DNA from: Bigelowiella natans CCMP2755 | Lineage: Eukaryota; Cercozoa; Chlorarachniophyceae | Direction of reading: 5' to 3' | Assembly: GCA_000320545.1 (NCBI GenBank) | Contig: ADNK01001115.1 | Span: 1 to 64,000, forward strand | DNA: 64,000 nt | In this document: positions 21,213 through 33,980 of the stretch, piece by piece | Layout of the letters: every line of letters begins with the position of its first letter | How positions within the stretch are numbered: position 1 is the first letter of the stretch | The notes under the pieces: generated by a model | Databases searched by the model: none | The model's input: only the letters and a program-made list of their open reading frames with translations | Told to the model about the DNA's origin: nothing | Position numbers and translations under genes: made by a program

Positions 21213-24032
21213 TTAATCATCTGCATCTACGAGCCACTTTGCGAATTTGCTTTTGTCTGCGTCAACTCGAACGCCAACGAAAGTTGGAAACCTCGGTTTT
21301 CCGTCCTTAGTGTACTCGAAGAACTTTACTGTGATTATGGAACCGATAGGTGGAGGATTGCGGCGCTGTTCATCCGACATACCACTGCCGACATTAAATT
21401 GTATTCCATTATCAAGCCTGGCGTCAAGGGACCCGGCCTGTCCATCGTACTTACCTTTGCCCTTGTTGTATCCTACCACAACCGCTTCGCAGTCTTGGAA
21501 CGTCTTGACCTGAAGTAAATATGTGTATTTTGGAAATAGGGAAAAGGAGGCAGCCAAAAGGAAACTCAAAATCAAAACCTTGAGTAGAGTCGTGCTTCGG
21601 CTTCGGACATATTTTGAACCAGGCTTTCTCAGCATTAGCCCCTCAGCGCCGTCCTTCGTCAACTTGTCCAACTCAGTCTGTGCCCGCATGGTGATTTCAG
21701 GAAAATTCGAACAAACACTACAAAAGAAAAGAAGGACCTCCACGTGCTCTTTTCCCTCGCACAACGTGTGTTGTACGACACGAATATAGGCGTTGAGTTT
21801 CTTCTCTGCCTGGGTCTTAACCCTTTCTAGCCTCTTCTCGAACGGAAGATCGAGCGAGGGAGCGTCAAAAACTTCATACGTCAGCTTCTTCCACCGCTCA
21901 CCAGCCGCAAACGACTTGACAATTCCGGAGGTCGCTTGGAACCTAAGGGTATTAAATATCATCCCATGATCGCTTGGCGCTGCGGAACAATTAATTTCGT
22001 TGTTTGATCAGTGCTCATAAGATATTTATATTTTGGGTCTTCGTCGTGGTGGTTGGTGTCCGGATACTTACTCGTTGCGGCCGCCAAACAACTCTCCATC
22101 CAGATGCAAGTCTGTTGGCAAACCCTCTGTGAACCACGAGGGAGCGTGAAACTTATTGCCGTTGCGCGACAGAAATTGTGATCCATCCCAGTACGCACGG
22201 ATTCTGAGGTGTTTAGCAGAAGAATAGATTATTAGGTGGAAATGCTTTAAGCATTAATCTTCTTCTTGTCAATGAATACCCATCGAGTTTCTCACTCATC
22301 CACCATCCGGAAACGTTTTCCCCTTTCCACTTCTTCGCAAGTAGTACTCCTCGCATACCGCCGGCTTTCTTTGTAACTTTTGCTCCTCCTCCTTTTCCTC
22401 CTCCTCCCTCCCCCTGTCCTACACCCCTGAGGCAGCCTTTCTGTACGAACTGCATGTACTCTTCCCCGAGGTGGGCTTGCAGGTGCTTGCATGTTCGTGT
22501 GTCGACAGCCCCACCGTAGTACCGCCATGCGGGGCACGTGCAGTAATGGACACCACCGCGCAAGCGAATTTCATACTCGGAGTCTGGAATCTGGAAAGTC
22601 TCTCCCTCACTCAACTTCAGTTTCGGTGTGGGTCGCACACCAGCGGCCGTTTCGCTGGCTTCACCCCTTCTCATCCTTTGCATGAACCAATCCTCGTCGA
22701 CCATCTCTATGCCAAGATCCCGCGCCTTTAGCCGCTTCGATGTGCTTTGCTTACCGCCGCTGGCAACAACAAGGTGGGTGACTCTCTGAGTTAGGGAGCT
22801 GGAGAAGGTTCCGCCGAAGCGGGAGATTGCATCTTCAGCTACACGACGCACGCAGGGAAGGGTTCCAGTGATGCAGATAACCATGCCTTTGAACGGCTGC
22901 GAGGAGCTTAGTTTTGCCTCAGCTTTAATTCCCCACACTTGTTTTTTCCCGCGTTTAGCCGCTCTAGCTTCACCGCCACCATCTCCCCGATCTCCCCGAC
23001 TACGCTTTACAGTTTCCACCTTCGGGGTATTCAGCATTGAAACTGCACGAAGAACGCTCTTTCTCTGCCCAAGTTTGGCAATGCCTATTTCTTTGAGATC
23101 GTCTGAAGTCAGAGCTTTAAGACCCCACCCTGTTAAATCCTGTTCCCTCAGAAGCACCAATGTCTCGGGCTTAATATGGCATTGCCCATACACGCTCTCT
23201 AGCCAACCCATAGCTATTTTTTCATCCCAGGAGTCCACCTTCGATATGTCAAAGTTTGCCACCGAGGAGCTCGATGATGAATTTCCATTTGCTATCTTTT
23301 TAGCTACGATATCTGATGATGGGAGGGAGGAGGAGGAAGAGATCGCGGTAGATATATTGCCAGACGACGAAGCTTTTTCAACTTTAACGACTATCGGTTC
23401 GTCGTCTTCTGAGGCTTCCTCATCCATTGGCTCTTCCTCCTCCGCTGCTCGTATTGGAATCCGTTCAGCAGCATCGAAGGTCAGCAGCCTCTCGACTGCA
23501 CGCTCTACATTCCCGTCTGAGAGACGAATAGCTTCCTCGCATAGCGCTTTTGCGAAGCCCATGCCTACCAAACAGTTACGATGATTACACCTATATTTCC
23601 ATTTAATTAAGTAATGTAATGCAATTGTATTTACTTTTCAAATGGTCAATCTTCGAGCGACTTGCTTGGCGACGAAAAGTCCGTCGCGGGGGAGGGGAAA
23701 CAAAACCTGCCTCCGCACCCTTCTCTTCTTTGGCAACCTTTGTTGCTCCCTCTTTCACGTTCTCCTCTACGACTTCATAACCTTTACTCAACTTCTTCCG
23801 CCACATTTTTGAGGCAAAGTCTTTTGCTTCAGCTTTGGATACGTGCTCCTTCACCTGTAAAGTTGTCGAATCAAATCGGATTCTCTTTTTCGAGAAATGG
23901 GCGCTCGCTTGTCACCTGCGTAACTCCGGGAAAACCAATGCGGCCCCATGTTACTCTCGTCGTATTTCCATCGACTGTAACCTCCCAGAATTTGTTCGAA
24001 GAGCCGCCAGAGAACTCCAGGCGAGACCTCAT
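21213..24032 (-). CDS. WGR-UBA-SAM-BRCT-SWIM-ATP-dependent DNA ligase
   Basis: A multidomain DNA-end-joining enzyme, presumably nuclear. Exons: 24032-23916, 23854-23635, 23564-22280, 22203-22072, then about 21993-21213 with short introns, one of 60 nt after KEHVE and one before VKTF. Domains by approximate residue: WGR 1-65 (NKFWEVTVDGNTTRVTWGRI, then AKDFASKMWRKKLSKGY), as in PARPs; UBA 110-142 (SMGFAKALC to NVERAVERLL, spliced across exons 2/3); acidic/Ser linker; SAM 230-290; BRCT 335-410 (GMVICITGTLP to DEDWFMQRM); SWIM-type zinc site 450-475 with C-x-C and C-K-H ligands; ligase from about 515. Ligase motifs: SEKLDGIRAYW (nucleotidyl lysine), LDGELFGG, EGLMLRKPG, LLKVKTFQDCEAVVVGY, followed by an OB fold. 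It resembles short bacterial/viral-type ATP ligases more than LIG1, 3 or 4. One exon junction (22072 to about 21993) needs a secondary AG to keep phase. The start Met precedes the WGR strand; upstream exons are possible. Confidence 0.87.
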
Positions 24033-24427
24033 GCCACAATTCGATCCAAAGCGTTCCGTGGAGGGATGAATCTCCGTAGGGCAAGAAAGCAAAAGGATCA
24101 GTTCAAATTGGCGAAAAATGACTGGGAATATTGCCAACGACCTTCATAGAATGTTGTCGTAAAATGACATTTAGACCTAAAGGAAGAAAGGAAGGTCTTC
24201 CTGATGTTCTGTCAATGACGGGCATTACTCCCAGAAAGCGGCAGCATGGATCTCTCGGAGTCTCCAGTTGGTCGGTAAGTTGGAAATTAGAAAAACTGAT
24301 GAAATTTTGGATAGACGACAACTGTTATTTAGTGTCTCACACTCTAAATCTAGGGTACATTACTTCCGCTTCTTTCACGGACTTCCCCCCCCACCGCCCG
24401 ACTACGTATCAGCCCTAGAAGACCCAC
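24033..24427. promoter_or_regulatory. Divergent promoter region ligase / eIF2A
   Basis: This gap of about 395 bp separates the two start codons. A run of C near 24387-24393 lies close to the eIF2A start. No repeat and no clear motif was seen. Confidence 0.45.
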
Positions 24428-25947
24428 ATGGCAGCACAGAGTGAAAATCCACCAAGGCCTTTACGCCTTATCGGTAAGAAAGCTTTCATATGTATGTTGA
24501 CGAAGCAAGCTCCCCTATGAATTCGCTCCACCATTTTCTTTCGTTTCGGCCATAACACGTGGCAACGATTTTGTGTTATATTTATTTGTAATTCTATGTT
24601 CTTGTTACGGATTTCAGTTCGGGAAAAGGATACTATTAAATTTATCAACCCTGAAGACGATGATTCGAAGAACAAAGCCAAATCATGGTAATCGCTTCTT
24701 TATTGCGTTATTTCGAAGAAACTTCAATGAGCTCTCTATAAAATGATATTTAGGTCTTGCTCTGAGTTTCCAGTCGTTTCATCTGCTGATGGAACAAAGG
24801 TGTGTTACAATGAGTGATAGATTACGGGTTGCGGTTTGAAGCGCAACAAAGTGATAAAGCCCATCTGCATATTTGAAAGTCATCGAAATGGAATATTGCT
24901 TGCAGGTTGCTATCCCCTCAGCCGACGGCGTTTCCGTTGTGAATCCCTTCACAGAAGAGACCCTGTACAAATTGGTACTTGTTTCATATGTTTATTTTGT
25001 TACACGTGTTTATGGCGTCCACTTAGCTACCAGCCTGAACAGCGCCACTTCCACCTTTTTGTTTTTACCTTTGGCTTATTCTATTCTTCGTGAAATAAGC
25101 TGCGACCCTATGCCGCTCCCATCATCAGGCAGAGAAAAATGTAAAGCGAATTCAATTTTCGCCTAAAGACACCTACATCGTTACCTGGAGGTAGTTGGCA
25201 GAAAAAAATAAGGAAGAGATCAAATGCAGTTCGCGTCACAACATCATGAGGCAATGCCGAAAGTGATGATGCTTTATTATGCCATCACTCACAGCAAATT
25301 CTTTTCAACGTGCATCAGGTCTCGGGTACAAACAGACACCAACACAGGCGGCAACGTTGCGGTCTTCAAGGCCGAAAATGGTGAAGAGTTCCGCCGATTC
25401 AACCAAAAGTCTATCGACAGATGGTACCAGTGATGGATAATCGTGTATGCGAGTGTGTGTGTGTGTGTATGTAATGTTTTGTGCTGTAATATCGTGTGTT
25501 GCTCTCCAATGCTCACGTACTCTGATGCGACACTACGACCTTAGGCCGACTCTGGGGTGGAGCAATGACGAGAAATATGCTGTTCAGATGGTAATCGGAT
25601 ACGGGAACAACAGCCATTGAATATATCATATACAAACACCCTCTTCTCAGCTGAGCGCTACATCCACGATATGACCACGTTGAGGAGGTCTAACAAATGC
25701 AATAATCTTGGTGATATGGCGTACAGGTAAACAACCAACTATGGCTGTTCGAAGACCATGCGAACCGATACACGCGCAAGATCGACCAAACGAAGGTGAG
25801 AGCCACCGCTACCGTACGTGTGGGTAGAGAGGCTCTTGATATTTTGGCTTACTGTTTTTGTCACGTGATGGCGAAGACAGCGTTGTCGTCGTAAATTGAT
25901 CAATCGTCAAAAACTCTTGATTCCGTAATACTTACTTCATGGTGATG

Positions 25948-25985
<38 letters not shown>

Positions 25986-26359
25986 CACACACACGCGCAG
26001 ACACACACACACATAGATATACAGGCACATACATGCGTATATGGAGTGTATTGTTCTTAATTGTGCTACGCCTTGCTAGGTCTCGCACTTCTCGATTTCC
26101 CCCTCTGGTGCTTATGTGGCAGCCGGCTCTCCAGAATCGAACAGTTAATATGAAGGGGGGAGGGGAGGAGGGTAGGAGGGTTAAACACGCACACGACCGC
26201 ACAAACACACATAAACACAATCCCACACTCACACATTTAACTTTATCGTGTGCATGTATTCGAAACACACGACATGTGGTCAATGTTGAGCATTGCATCG
26301 CCTACCATCACCACACACAACTTCGGTGTGATGTGGTGTTATTATTCGTGCATTAAGTC

Positions 26360-26393
<34 letters not shown>

Positions 26394-26740
26394 TACCCCC
26401 TCTCCCTACCTACTCAGGCAAACCAGGGGTTTTGGCCATTTACACGCTGCCGGACTTCAAGGTAGCGGCAGAGGGAATAGAGAGGATAGTAGTGATGATA
26501 ATGGTGTCCGGTTGGGATGGGGGGGGAGGTGGAAAAGGGGAGGGAGAGTGCGGTATATGGCAACGTTGATGCGATGCGATAGCAATTGATAGTGATGGCT
26601 GCTGCTGCTGCTGCCGTATTAGGCTACTGTGAGCCGTTCTCTATTCAAATGCGAGGAGTTTGAGCTCAAATGGGATCCCACGGGCAAGTACCTTTTGGTA
26701 ATAATGCCAATGTAATTATTACGCTTATTCATGAATGTGC

Positions 26741-26775
<35 letters not shown>

Positions 26776-26903
26776 TGCGTATGAGCGATTCTCCTCCTCC
26801 TTCCCCTTCCCTCCTCCTCCCCCTCCGCAGGCCCAAGCTAGTGTTGTTAGCGACCAGTCAGGAGACTCCTACTATGGAGAAGCCCATCAGTATGATGAAC
26901 AGC

Positions 26904-26934
<31 letters not shown>

Positions 26935-26959
26935 GTTATTGTTATCATTAATATATATG

Positions 26960-27003
<44 letters not shown>

Positions 27004-27774
27004 TGATAAGATGTTTGGTCTTCCAACTCTGAAGATATCTGGTTCACGGTGACGGCAAGTTCTCGCAACAACTCCTCTTCACCAACAAGGTGCTGCTTGC
27101 TGCTGGGATCACAGCCCAAACATTCAAGCTACTAGCAGTCTATGTACAATAGAATAAATTTGAGTCTGCTACTCGATAACAACAACAGGGCCCCATACAA
27201 GACACACAATGGGCGCCAGACGGGAAATCATTCGTCATCATCCAGGTAGTAGCGATGTAGTAATAGTTCTGGCAGCAATGGTATATATTACGCGGCGGTG
27301 TATGCGCGCGAAACTCACCCACGCATAGATCTACCTCTGCGTCCATACTTATACCAAAATCAACACCGATCGATATTCAGGGACACATGCCCGCTCTCGC
27401 GAGCCTGTACATGCCGCAGAAATGCGCGAAGAAATTCGAGTTTGGAAGGTGAAATTAGCCGCAGTAGGCACGCGAGTAGTAGTAGTAGTAGTGGTAATAA
27501 TCGTTGTTGTAAGATGCTCACTGGTGTGTGCTGCTCCTTGCTTTCTACCCTTCCTCTCCGTCTCTCGCAGATGCACAGATTGATTCTAGTTGTAGGATGT
27601 ATTCGCTTGCGTAGCCTTTACTTTGGTTGCTCTTGTTGTTGTTCTTCGTGTTGTTTGTTGTTTTCTTATTCAGGGCGGCGTGGAACACGATACGTTGGTA
27701 GATTTCGACAGCAGCAGCAGCCCCATACTTCCCTCTCCCCTTTCTTTTTCTCCTCCGTTTCTCATTCCGTCTCA

Positions 27775-27812
<38 letters not shown>

Positions 27813-27991
27813 CCCCCCCCCACTGTTCAAACGATAAACAGAGTAGCGAGAATGTTGATACTACTATTGCGTTCGTATGTTCCCTCCCTCCATAAATTCA
27901 AGGTCTCCTCATGGGCGATTCTTATGCCTTGGAGGATTTGGTGAGTAAAGACAATTGACACATCTTGATTTCTTCCCTCCCTTTTGATTAT

Positions 27992-28026
<35 letters not shown>

Positions 28027-28230
28027 CATAAACATACATGTGCGTCAACGTGCTTGTATGCAAGAATCATAATTTGATTTCGTGTTTGTCTCTCCCCTTT
28101 ATCCTCCCCCGCCCCCCCCACCCCCTCCCCGTCTAGGAGCGTTGCAGGGCCATATGCACTTTTGGGACGCCTATAAAAAGAAGAAGATTGGAGTCGCACA
28201 TGTATTATATATGGAAATATGAAAAACAGA

Positions 28231-28263
<33 letters not shown>

Positions 28264-28376
28264 TCACAAAGAGAGAGAAAGAGAGAGAGAGAGAGAGAGG
28301 ATATATAAATATGTAGAATATAAGTCGTTAGATAACGTACGACCTCCTCATAATAGAAGAGGCAATGCGAGCTCTC

Positions 28377-28408
<32 letters not shown>

Positions 28409-28680
28409 ACTCTCTCACTCTTATCATCATTACCGTGGCTATCACCATCATCAGCACCATCAGCACGTGGTATGATGACATATTGCTACCACCATTAAAC
28501 CCTTCGTAGTCCTCCTCCTCCTCATCATCATCATCATCATGGTTTGCAGGATAGAGAAGGACCTAAATACTATGACTGGTCACCTGACTCGCGTCGCTTC
28601 GTGACCGCCACTGTGCGTCCTTTGAGGACAGTGGACAATGGCTACAAGGTAAGCACTACATTAGCGCGCGCGCGCGCGCA

Positions 28681-28721
<41 letters not shown>

Positions 28722-28872
28722 ATGTGTTTCTGCTAGTTGAGGGATTATTACCTTTTCGCATCATCGATGGATCATTATGGTGATGATTGTGTCCAATCGT
28801 ATATTATACGTGTGCGTGTCCGCCCATGAGTACGTGCCTCATTGAATGCCGTTCTTGCTAGCGGTGGCGTCA

Positions 28873-28911
<39 letters not shown>

Positions 28912-29296
28912 GAATATCTTATTTACTTACTTGTACTTAAATAATCCAAAGATTTGGAGCTATGCTGGGGAGTTGAAGAAGCACCTTGTGATCAATCAGC
29001 TTTATCAGGTGAGAGCTCACCATGACAACGACGAATGTCGCTTTGGTTTCTGGAGAATATGTCTTCACCCTCCTCTCCCCCCCCCCTCCTCCCCCTCCTC
29101 CCCCTCTAGGCATCGTATGTAACAGCTGTAGACGGCACCTACGAAAACAAACCTCAATCGCCGAGACTCAAGGTTGTTTAACCATATCATTATCATCATC
29201 ATAATCATCGTCGTCGTCGTGATTCGATGTTGCTGACGCCATTGCCGCTCATCGGCAACTACTGAACATACACGCATACACACACACTCACACACA

Positions 29297-29334
<38 letters not shown>

Positions 29335-29656
29335 GAAGAAAGATTCAGGACTTTGCGGCTGCGAAGCCTGTGAGGGTATGTTGTCTGATCGCCACAATGA
29401 ACGACGATGACGGAGACCGCTGCTGTCTCGCGCATATCACATCAATCCAGCACGCACTCTTTGCACAATCACCGAATCGAATTCGCGTATAATATTGTTG
29501 CTGCTATTGTCACTTCTCCCTATCGACGATAAGGCCTACGTTCCACCCTCTCTCCGGGGAAGAGCAGGCGGGGGACTAGCTGCTCAGCTTAGAAAGGTAG
29601 TCAAAGATGTGTCGTCGTCGTCGTCGTCGTCGTCGTTTCATCGGTTGCATGAATGG

Positions 29657-29687
<31 letters not shown>

Positions 29688-30446
29688 AATGACAACCACT
29701 GCCGAACATCTCCTCTCTTTCACCAGGAGCGTGCAGAGTCAGGGCCCACTCGCATCAGGAATGGGCAAGATGGGGGCAAGAACAACGAGAAAAACAGGAA
29801 GAAAAGGGTGAGAGAAACCCAGCCTGGAGGGGGGGGGGGGGGGGGATTGAGGAGAAGGGAAGATTAACTGCACCCTCATGTTTCAAATGTTCCAGGCAAA
29901 CGCTATTATAATTATTATTATTGTTATTGTTATTAGTATTGTTATCATTATTATTATTGTTATTATCATTATCACGCACATCGAAGCTGTAGTAATCTGC
30001 CATGGTTTGCTGCTCAGGAACGAAGGCGCAAGAAGGCTGCGGCAGCATCATCTGCAACGAATGGAAATGCAATGGCTGCAGCGAGTGGTACTGCTACGCA
30101 TTGTACTTCCGATGGGCGAATATTAACACACACACACACACACAAAATGCACACAAAACGCGTTGATCAACCGTGAGAACAAGATATCACCAAATACACA
30201 CGTCTACATGGGATAATATATCGTCGTTCCGCCGGTTTCCATGAACAGGAGCTACTGCTGCTAGCGGTGAGAAGAAGAAATCTAACCCAAAGCCAACCGG
30301 CACCACCACCACTCCTTCTGCTGCCCCGCCACCCTCCTCGGAGAAGAAAGAGGTACAACGACGACGACGACAACAACAACAACAATAACATTTACTATAC
30401 CCATCATCACATGTTAATGCGCATATAAAGCAACATATGTATATTG

Positions 30447-30481
<35 letters not shown>

Positions 30482-30681
30482 GTCGTACTGAATATACCGT
30501 ACTATACAAGATGATTTTATTTGCATATAGTTGTGCACGGTTTTGTTTTTGGAGAGGTGCTACTGTGTTTTTCCTCACTATTGTCGTACCCACCAGCCTA
30601 CTGAGCAGGAAAAGGTTCAGAAGAAGATAAAGTCGTTGAAGAAGAAGGTGCGATTGTACACAATATAGTGATGACGCGAGA

Positions 30682-30717
<36 letters not shown>

Positions 30718-31082
30718 GGATGAGGAGGGGGAGGAAAGAGCATCAACGGCCATCGTTTCAAATGCGTAGTCGCCATGTCCGCTGCCACATCGAAGAATGA
30801 GCTATTCTTAGCAGCAATAAATATCGTGAGCACTAATATCTGTACGAGTAGTACCTTGTTCTTCGGTTGTGTGTTTTACTCATTTTTGTCCTGCTTCACC
30901 TCCTTCTCCTCCTCCTCCTCTCCCTTTGCCGTTCCATCCATCCTCTGATGACATTGTACATGCCGGGCCCACCATCGCCATCGTTCGTGTTACAATCATC
31001 AGCTGAGGCAGATCTCGCAGATTGAAGGTATGGGAGAAATAGAAGTAGAAGAAGAAGAAGAAGAACGAAGTGGGAAGAGAGC

Positions 31083-31122
<40 letters not shown>

Positions 31123-31343
31123 GGAGGGGTGGGACAAGGCAGGGAGAGAGACGAAAGAAATTGATCCTCGCAATGATTCTCCAGAGAAGGATCCAGCGAC
31201 GTTGAACGATGGGCAGAAGAGTAAGCTGCAGAACAAACCGGTACGAATCGTACGCACTACATACACACGCTGAGACGTCTGCCTGTCTGTCAGTCATTGC
31301 GGTATGTCGTAGTAAACAGACGAATACTGAAAAGGGATGAATG

Positions 31344-31383
<40 letters not shown>

Positions 31384-31454
31384 TCTCTTTTCTCTCTTCA
31401 CAGAAAATAGAAGCTCAGATTGTGGAGCTAACGAAAAAACTTGCGGCAATGTAG
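24428..31454 (+). CDS. EIF2A: Eukaryotic translation initiation factor 2A
   Basis: eIF2A is a cytosolic WD40-propeller factor that can bring initiator tRNA to the 40S subunit. At least 22 exons. The first ones close in phase: 24428-24473, 24618-24687, 24754-24799, 24906-24974, 25129-25190, 25319-25423, 25545-25590 (WPTLGWSNDEKYA), 25727-25795, 26080-26143, 26418-26461, then from 26623. Later exons give SYYGEAH, GPIQDTQWAPDGKSF, HMPALASLYMPQKC, WSPHGRFLCLGGFG, QGHMHFWDAYKKKKIG, YYDWSPDSRRFVTATVRP, IWSYAGELKKHLV and AYVPPSLRG, in the order known for eIF2A. The C-terminus is Lys/Ala-rich with KIKSLKKK and LRQISQIE and ends KIEAQIVELTKKLAAM plus stop at 31452-31454. Introns from 25900 on are loaded with CT, GT, TA, ATC, TAG and GAT repeats. 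An apparent one-base frameshift sits in the exon at about 26831-26905. Confidence 0.93.
25947..31380. repeat. Microsatellite-rich introns of eIF2A
   Basis: Clear tracts include (CT)n at 25947-25981, ATC at 26362-26393, (GT)n at 26741-26771, GAT at 26905-26936, (TA)n at 26951-26998, (CT)n at 27779-27810, (TA)n at 27993-28022, (CA)n at 28236-28261, GA at 28268-28299, (GT)n at 28684-28720, (TA)n at 28878-28909, (CA)n at 29280-29332, TAG at 30686-30718, GA at 31085-31118 and (CT)n at 31347-31379. They lie between exons, not in them. Confidence 0.9.
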
Positions 31455-32131
31455 AAGGCAGCAGCAGACGATGCAGATCAGCAAACCTCTTCCTCTTCTC
31501 CCTCTCTTCCCTACCCATCCTCCTCATCCTCCTAGCGCATCCTCATTGGCCATTCTAACCAATCATCAGCAGCAAAGACGCTACTACCAATTTTAGCCGT
31601 AGAGTTTTGAGAGCATACACATCTCAGTTGTCATCTTAAACTATTAATTGATCACGGTAAAACGCATCATGCTAGCATGGCAGCACCACACTTGCTAGCT
31701 TGCACAGCGGCGCTGCGTTGCATGATGTCTAAATGTGCCTTATCTAGATGTGCATCATGCATGCAAACGTTACTTGGCAAATGAACGACATCGATTTCTC
31801 GATCAGCGGTGTCTAGATGCGTGCGCAGCATGTAGCATGCTGCTAGGTTGGCATGAATGCGACTGCAATGCCATGGATGGTGTGGCTTGATCGCTAGACA
31901 TCTAGAAATCGTGCGACGCAATTCTAGAATTCCCTGGCAAAAGCGTCTGTCTAGCTTCAGAGCTAGCTAGCTAGCAACGTTGCAGTGGCTGTCTAGCTGT
32001 GCTAGCTAACATTGCATGTCACTGCTGCCGCAAGAAGTCGATCATAATCATCGTATAGTCATCATTGTTATCATCATTGCATAGCTAGATAGCTATCGCT
32101 CTTTCTCCAACAGCATCCTTTTTACTCGTTG
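31455..32131. other. Convergent 3'-3' spacer rich in GCTAGC/GCATGC
   Basis: This gap lies between the eIF2A and thioredoxin-like stop codons. It is dense in CTAG- and CATG-centred palindromes, for example 31667-31700 and 31955-32010. No clear copy of the dispersed element and no gene was found. Confidence 0.65.
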
Positions 32132-32385
32132 TCATCTCTTTTTTTTGTCGACGTAATTCCTTCGGATCACGTTTCTTAATGCCCTCTCGGATTGAATGAC
32201 ATCTAGCCGCTCCATCATCGCCAACTCTTCAGAAACATCCTTTCCTTCTGCAAAGATACGGAATTTCAAGATGAAGCTGTATGATACGTCGAGAATGGTG
32301 TTTGCGATTAAGAAAATGAAAGCATTCGGCACATATTCGCACGTATTTTAATTATACACAAACGTTCCTACACAAGTGTATATGC

Positions 32386-32424
<39 letters not shown>

Positions 32425-32433
32425 TCTCTCTCT

Positions 32434-32484
<51 letters not shown>

Positions 32485-32753
32485 TGTGTGAGTCGTCTGC
32501 ATTTCTTTGTGTTGAGCAACAAGCAATAATTGCAGTGTTCAATTCTTCTAAGCGTTAGATTTCGTGATCTAATACAAGTGGTGATGTAGCAGGTTAATTA
32601 CCACGAAAAACTCTAAATGCGGGCACCGCAGTGATGCGGTTATCCTTGAGGATCTCCCTCGTCTCATGGTTCTTGTCCCCTGGTAAAGAAGCACGTGAGA
32701 ATAGTTGCGCAGATAATAAATTTGTTGCAGCTCTATTGAAATTCCTACCATAT

Positions 32754-32814
<61 letters not shown>

Positions 32815-32857
32815 AATGTATACATTTTCCCCAACATTACTCAACATATTTACTCAA

Positions 32858-32894
<37 letters not shown>

Positions 32895-33980
32895 CTTTGT
32901 ATTTGTTTTCAAGCTGTACTAGTGTCTTTTTATTTTAAGAAAGGGTCCGTATTTTGATGGTGCTGTGTCCGTGTGGTCATTATCGTTTTGATCTGCAGGA
33001 ATGCTTCATTTGTGCATTTTGGTGTTGTTGCTTCCCAACCGACGACGGTGATGAAATTCGCATTCGGATACGCCTCGGAAAACAGTTTGAACTTTGGCAT
33101 CATCAGCTTGCATGGCCCGCAGTACGTCATACTGATTGATGAGTGAGGATGACTGTGTGATGAATCATGATCTAGTGATGATGATGATGATGATGATGAT
33201 GGTGGTGGCGAAAGAGAAGATTTCCTGTATCTACTAGAACAACCTGGCCATTACTACGGCGAGAGAGACGTTCTCAGCAGTCAGCGCCTTGAATTCTGCA
33301 GCTATATTTAGATGTGAAGGGGCAGAGGAGAATAGAGGCGGAAGGGATAAGGAGGTCGGTGACAAACACAGGTTAAGTTCCTTCCTCCCAAAGATCGATG
33401 CATTGTTTTTAATTCGCTATGTACTCATCTTTCCTGTATTTGCCACCACACGCACAGGAACCTGATTCGACTTCTACGATGCTGTCTCTGTCATATCCAG
33501 TTGGCCCGAGCAGCCTGCGATGATGGATGAACGATGAGCACATAGCCGAAACAGGAGGAACATGAGGATGGTGATGAAAAGGAATTTCGAAATAGTCGGC
33601 TCCATATTCGTATTTATGAGAAAAAGTAGGGTTCGTATTAACGTCATCATCGATGTTTCTTCCAGTAATACGCCGGTTGCATGCGTAGTACCTCTGTAGC
33701 CAGCCCTTACTGCTTTCTCCCTTTTCTGCGGCCACAGTGACCAAGGTCGGCAATCTCGGCCGCAACTGGCCCCGTTTGGAAGGTGATGATGATGACGAAA
33801 ACGAAGGATTCAGAAGGATCGATGACAGTGCGCTCAACAGCTTTTGGCTCTGGCAAGTTGTTGCAGCGACGCCTCTGCCACCCCGGTTGCTGTTCCGCCG
33901 AAAGTTTGATTTTCTTCGGTTAAAAACCGAATTTGAGGTAGCAACATGTAAGAACGACCGCTCCGATGACCTCGGTGCTG
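32132..33980 (-). CDS. Thioredoxin-like protein, probably organelle-targeted
   Basis: A thioredoxin-fold oxidoreductase. Exons closing in phase: first exon ending 33692, then 33514-33462, 33295-33244, 33131-33040, 32679-32602, 32247-32132. Mature part: RDSIVEVES then EFKALTAENVSLAVVMAS (first strand and helix), active site MTYCGPCKLMMPKF, then FITVVGDKNHETREILKDN, and the cis-proline strand ITAVPAFRVFRG, all in normal thioredoxin order. The cis-Pro and CGPC are intact, so redox activity is plausible. The C-terminus has a basic extension (RRNYVDKKKR). The N-terminal exon is rich in Ser, Arg and Leu with few acidic residues, as in plastid or mitochondrial leaders; no start ATG is found in that frame after the in-frame stop near 33985, so a further upstream exon is likely and the 5' limit is approximate. 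Intron tracts include CA plus TA at 32758-32812 and TA at 32862-32892. Confidence 0.82.

Noticed and set aside
26680-26690. GC-AG intron donor (GCAAGT) in eIF2A
   Set aside because: Using it brings an in-frame stop in the next exon; the GT two bases downstream is preferred.
27545-27823. Arg/Glu-rich minus-strand frame within eIF2A introns
   Set aside because: It is the complement of a CT microsatellite and an intron; eIF2A exons on the plus strand explain the region.
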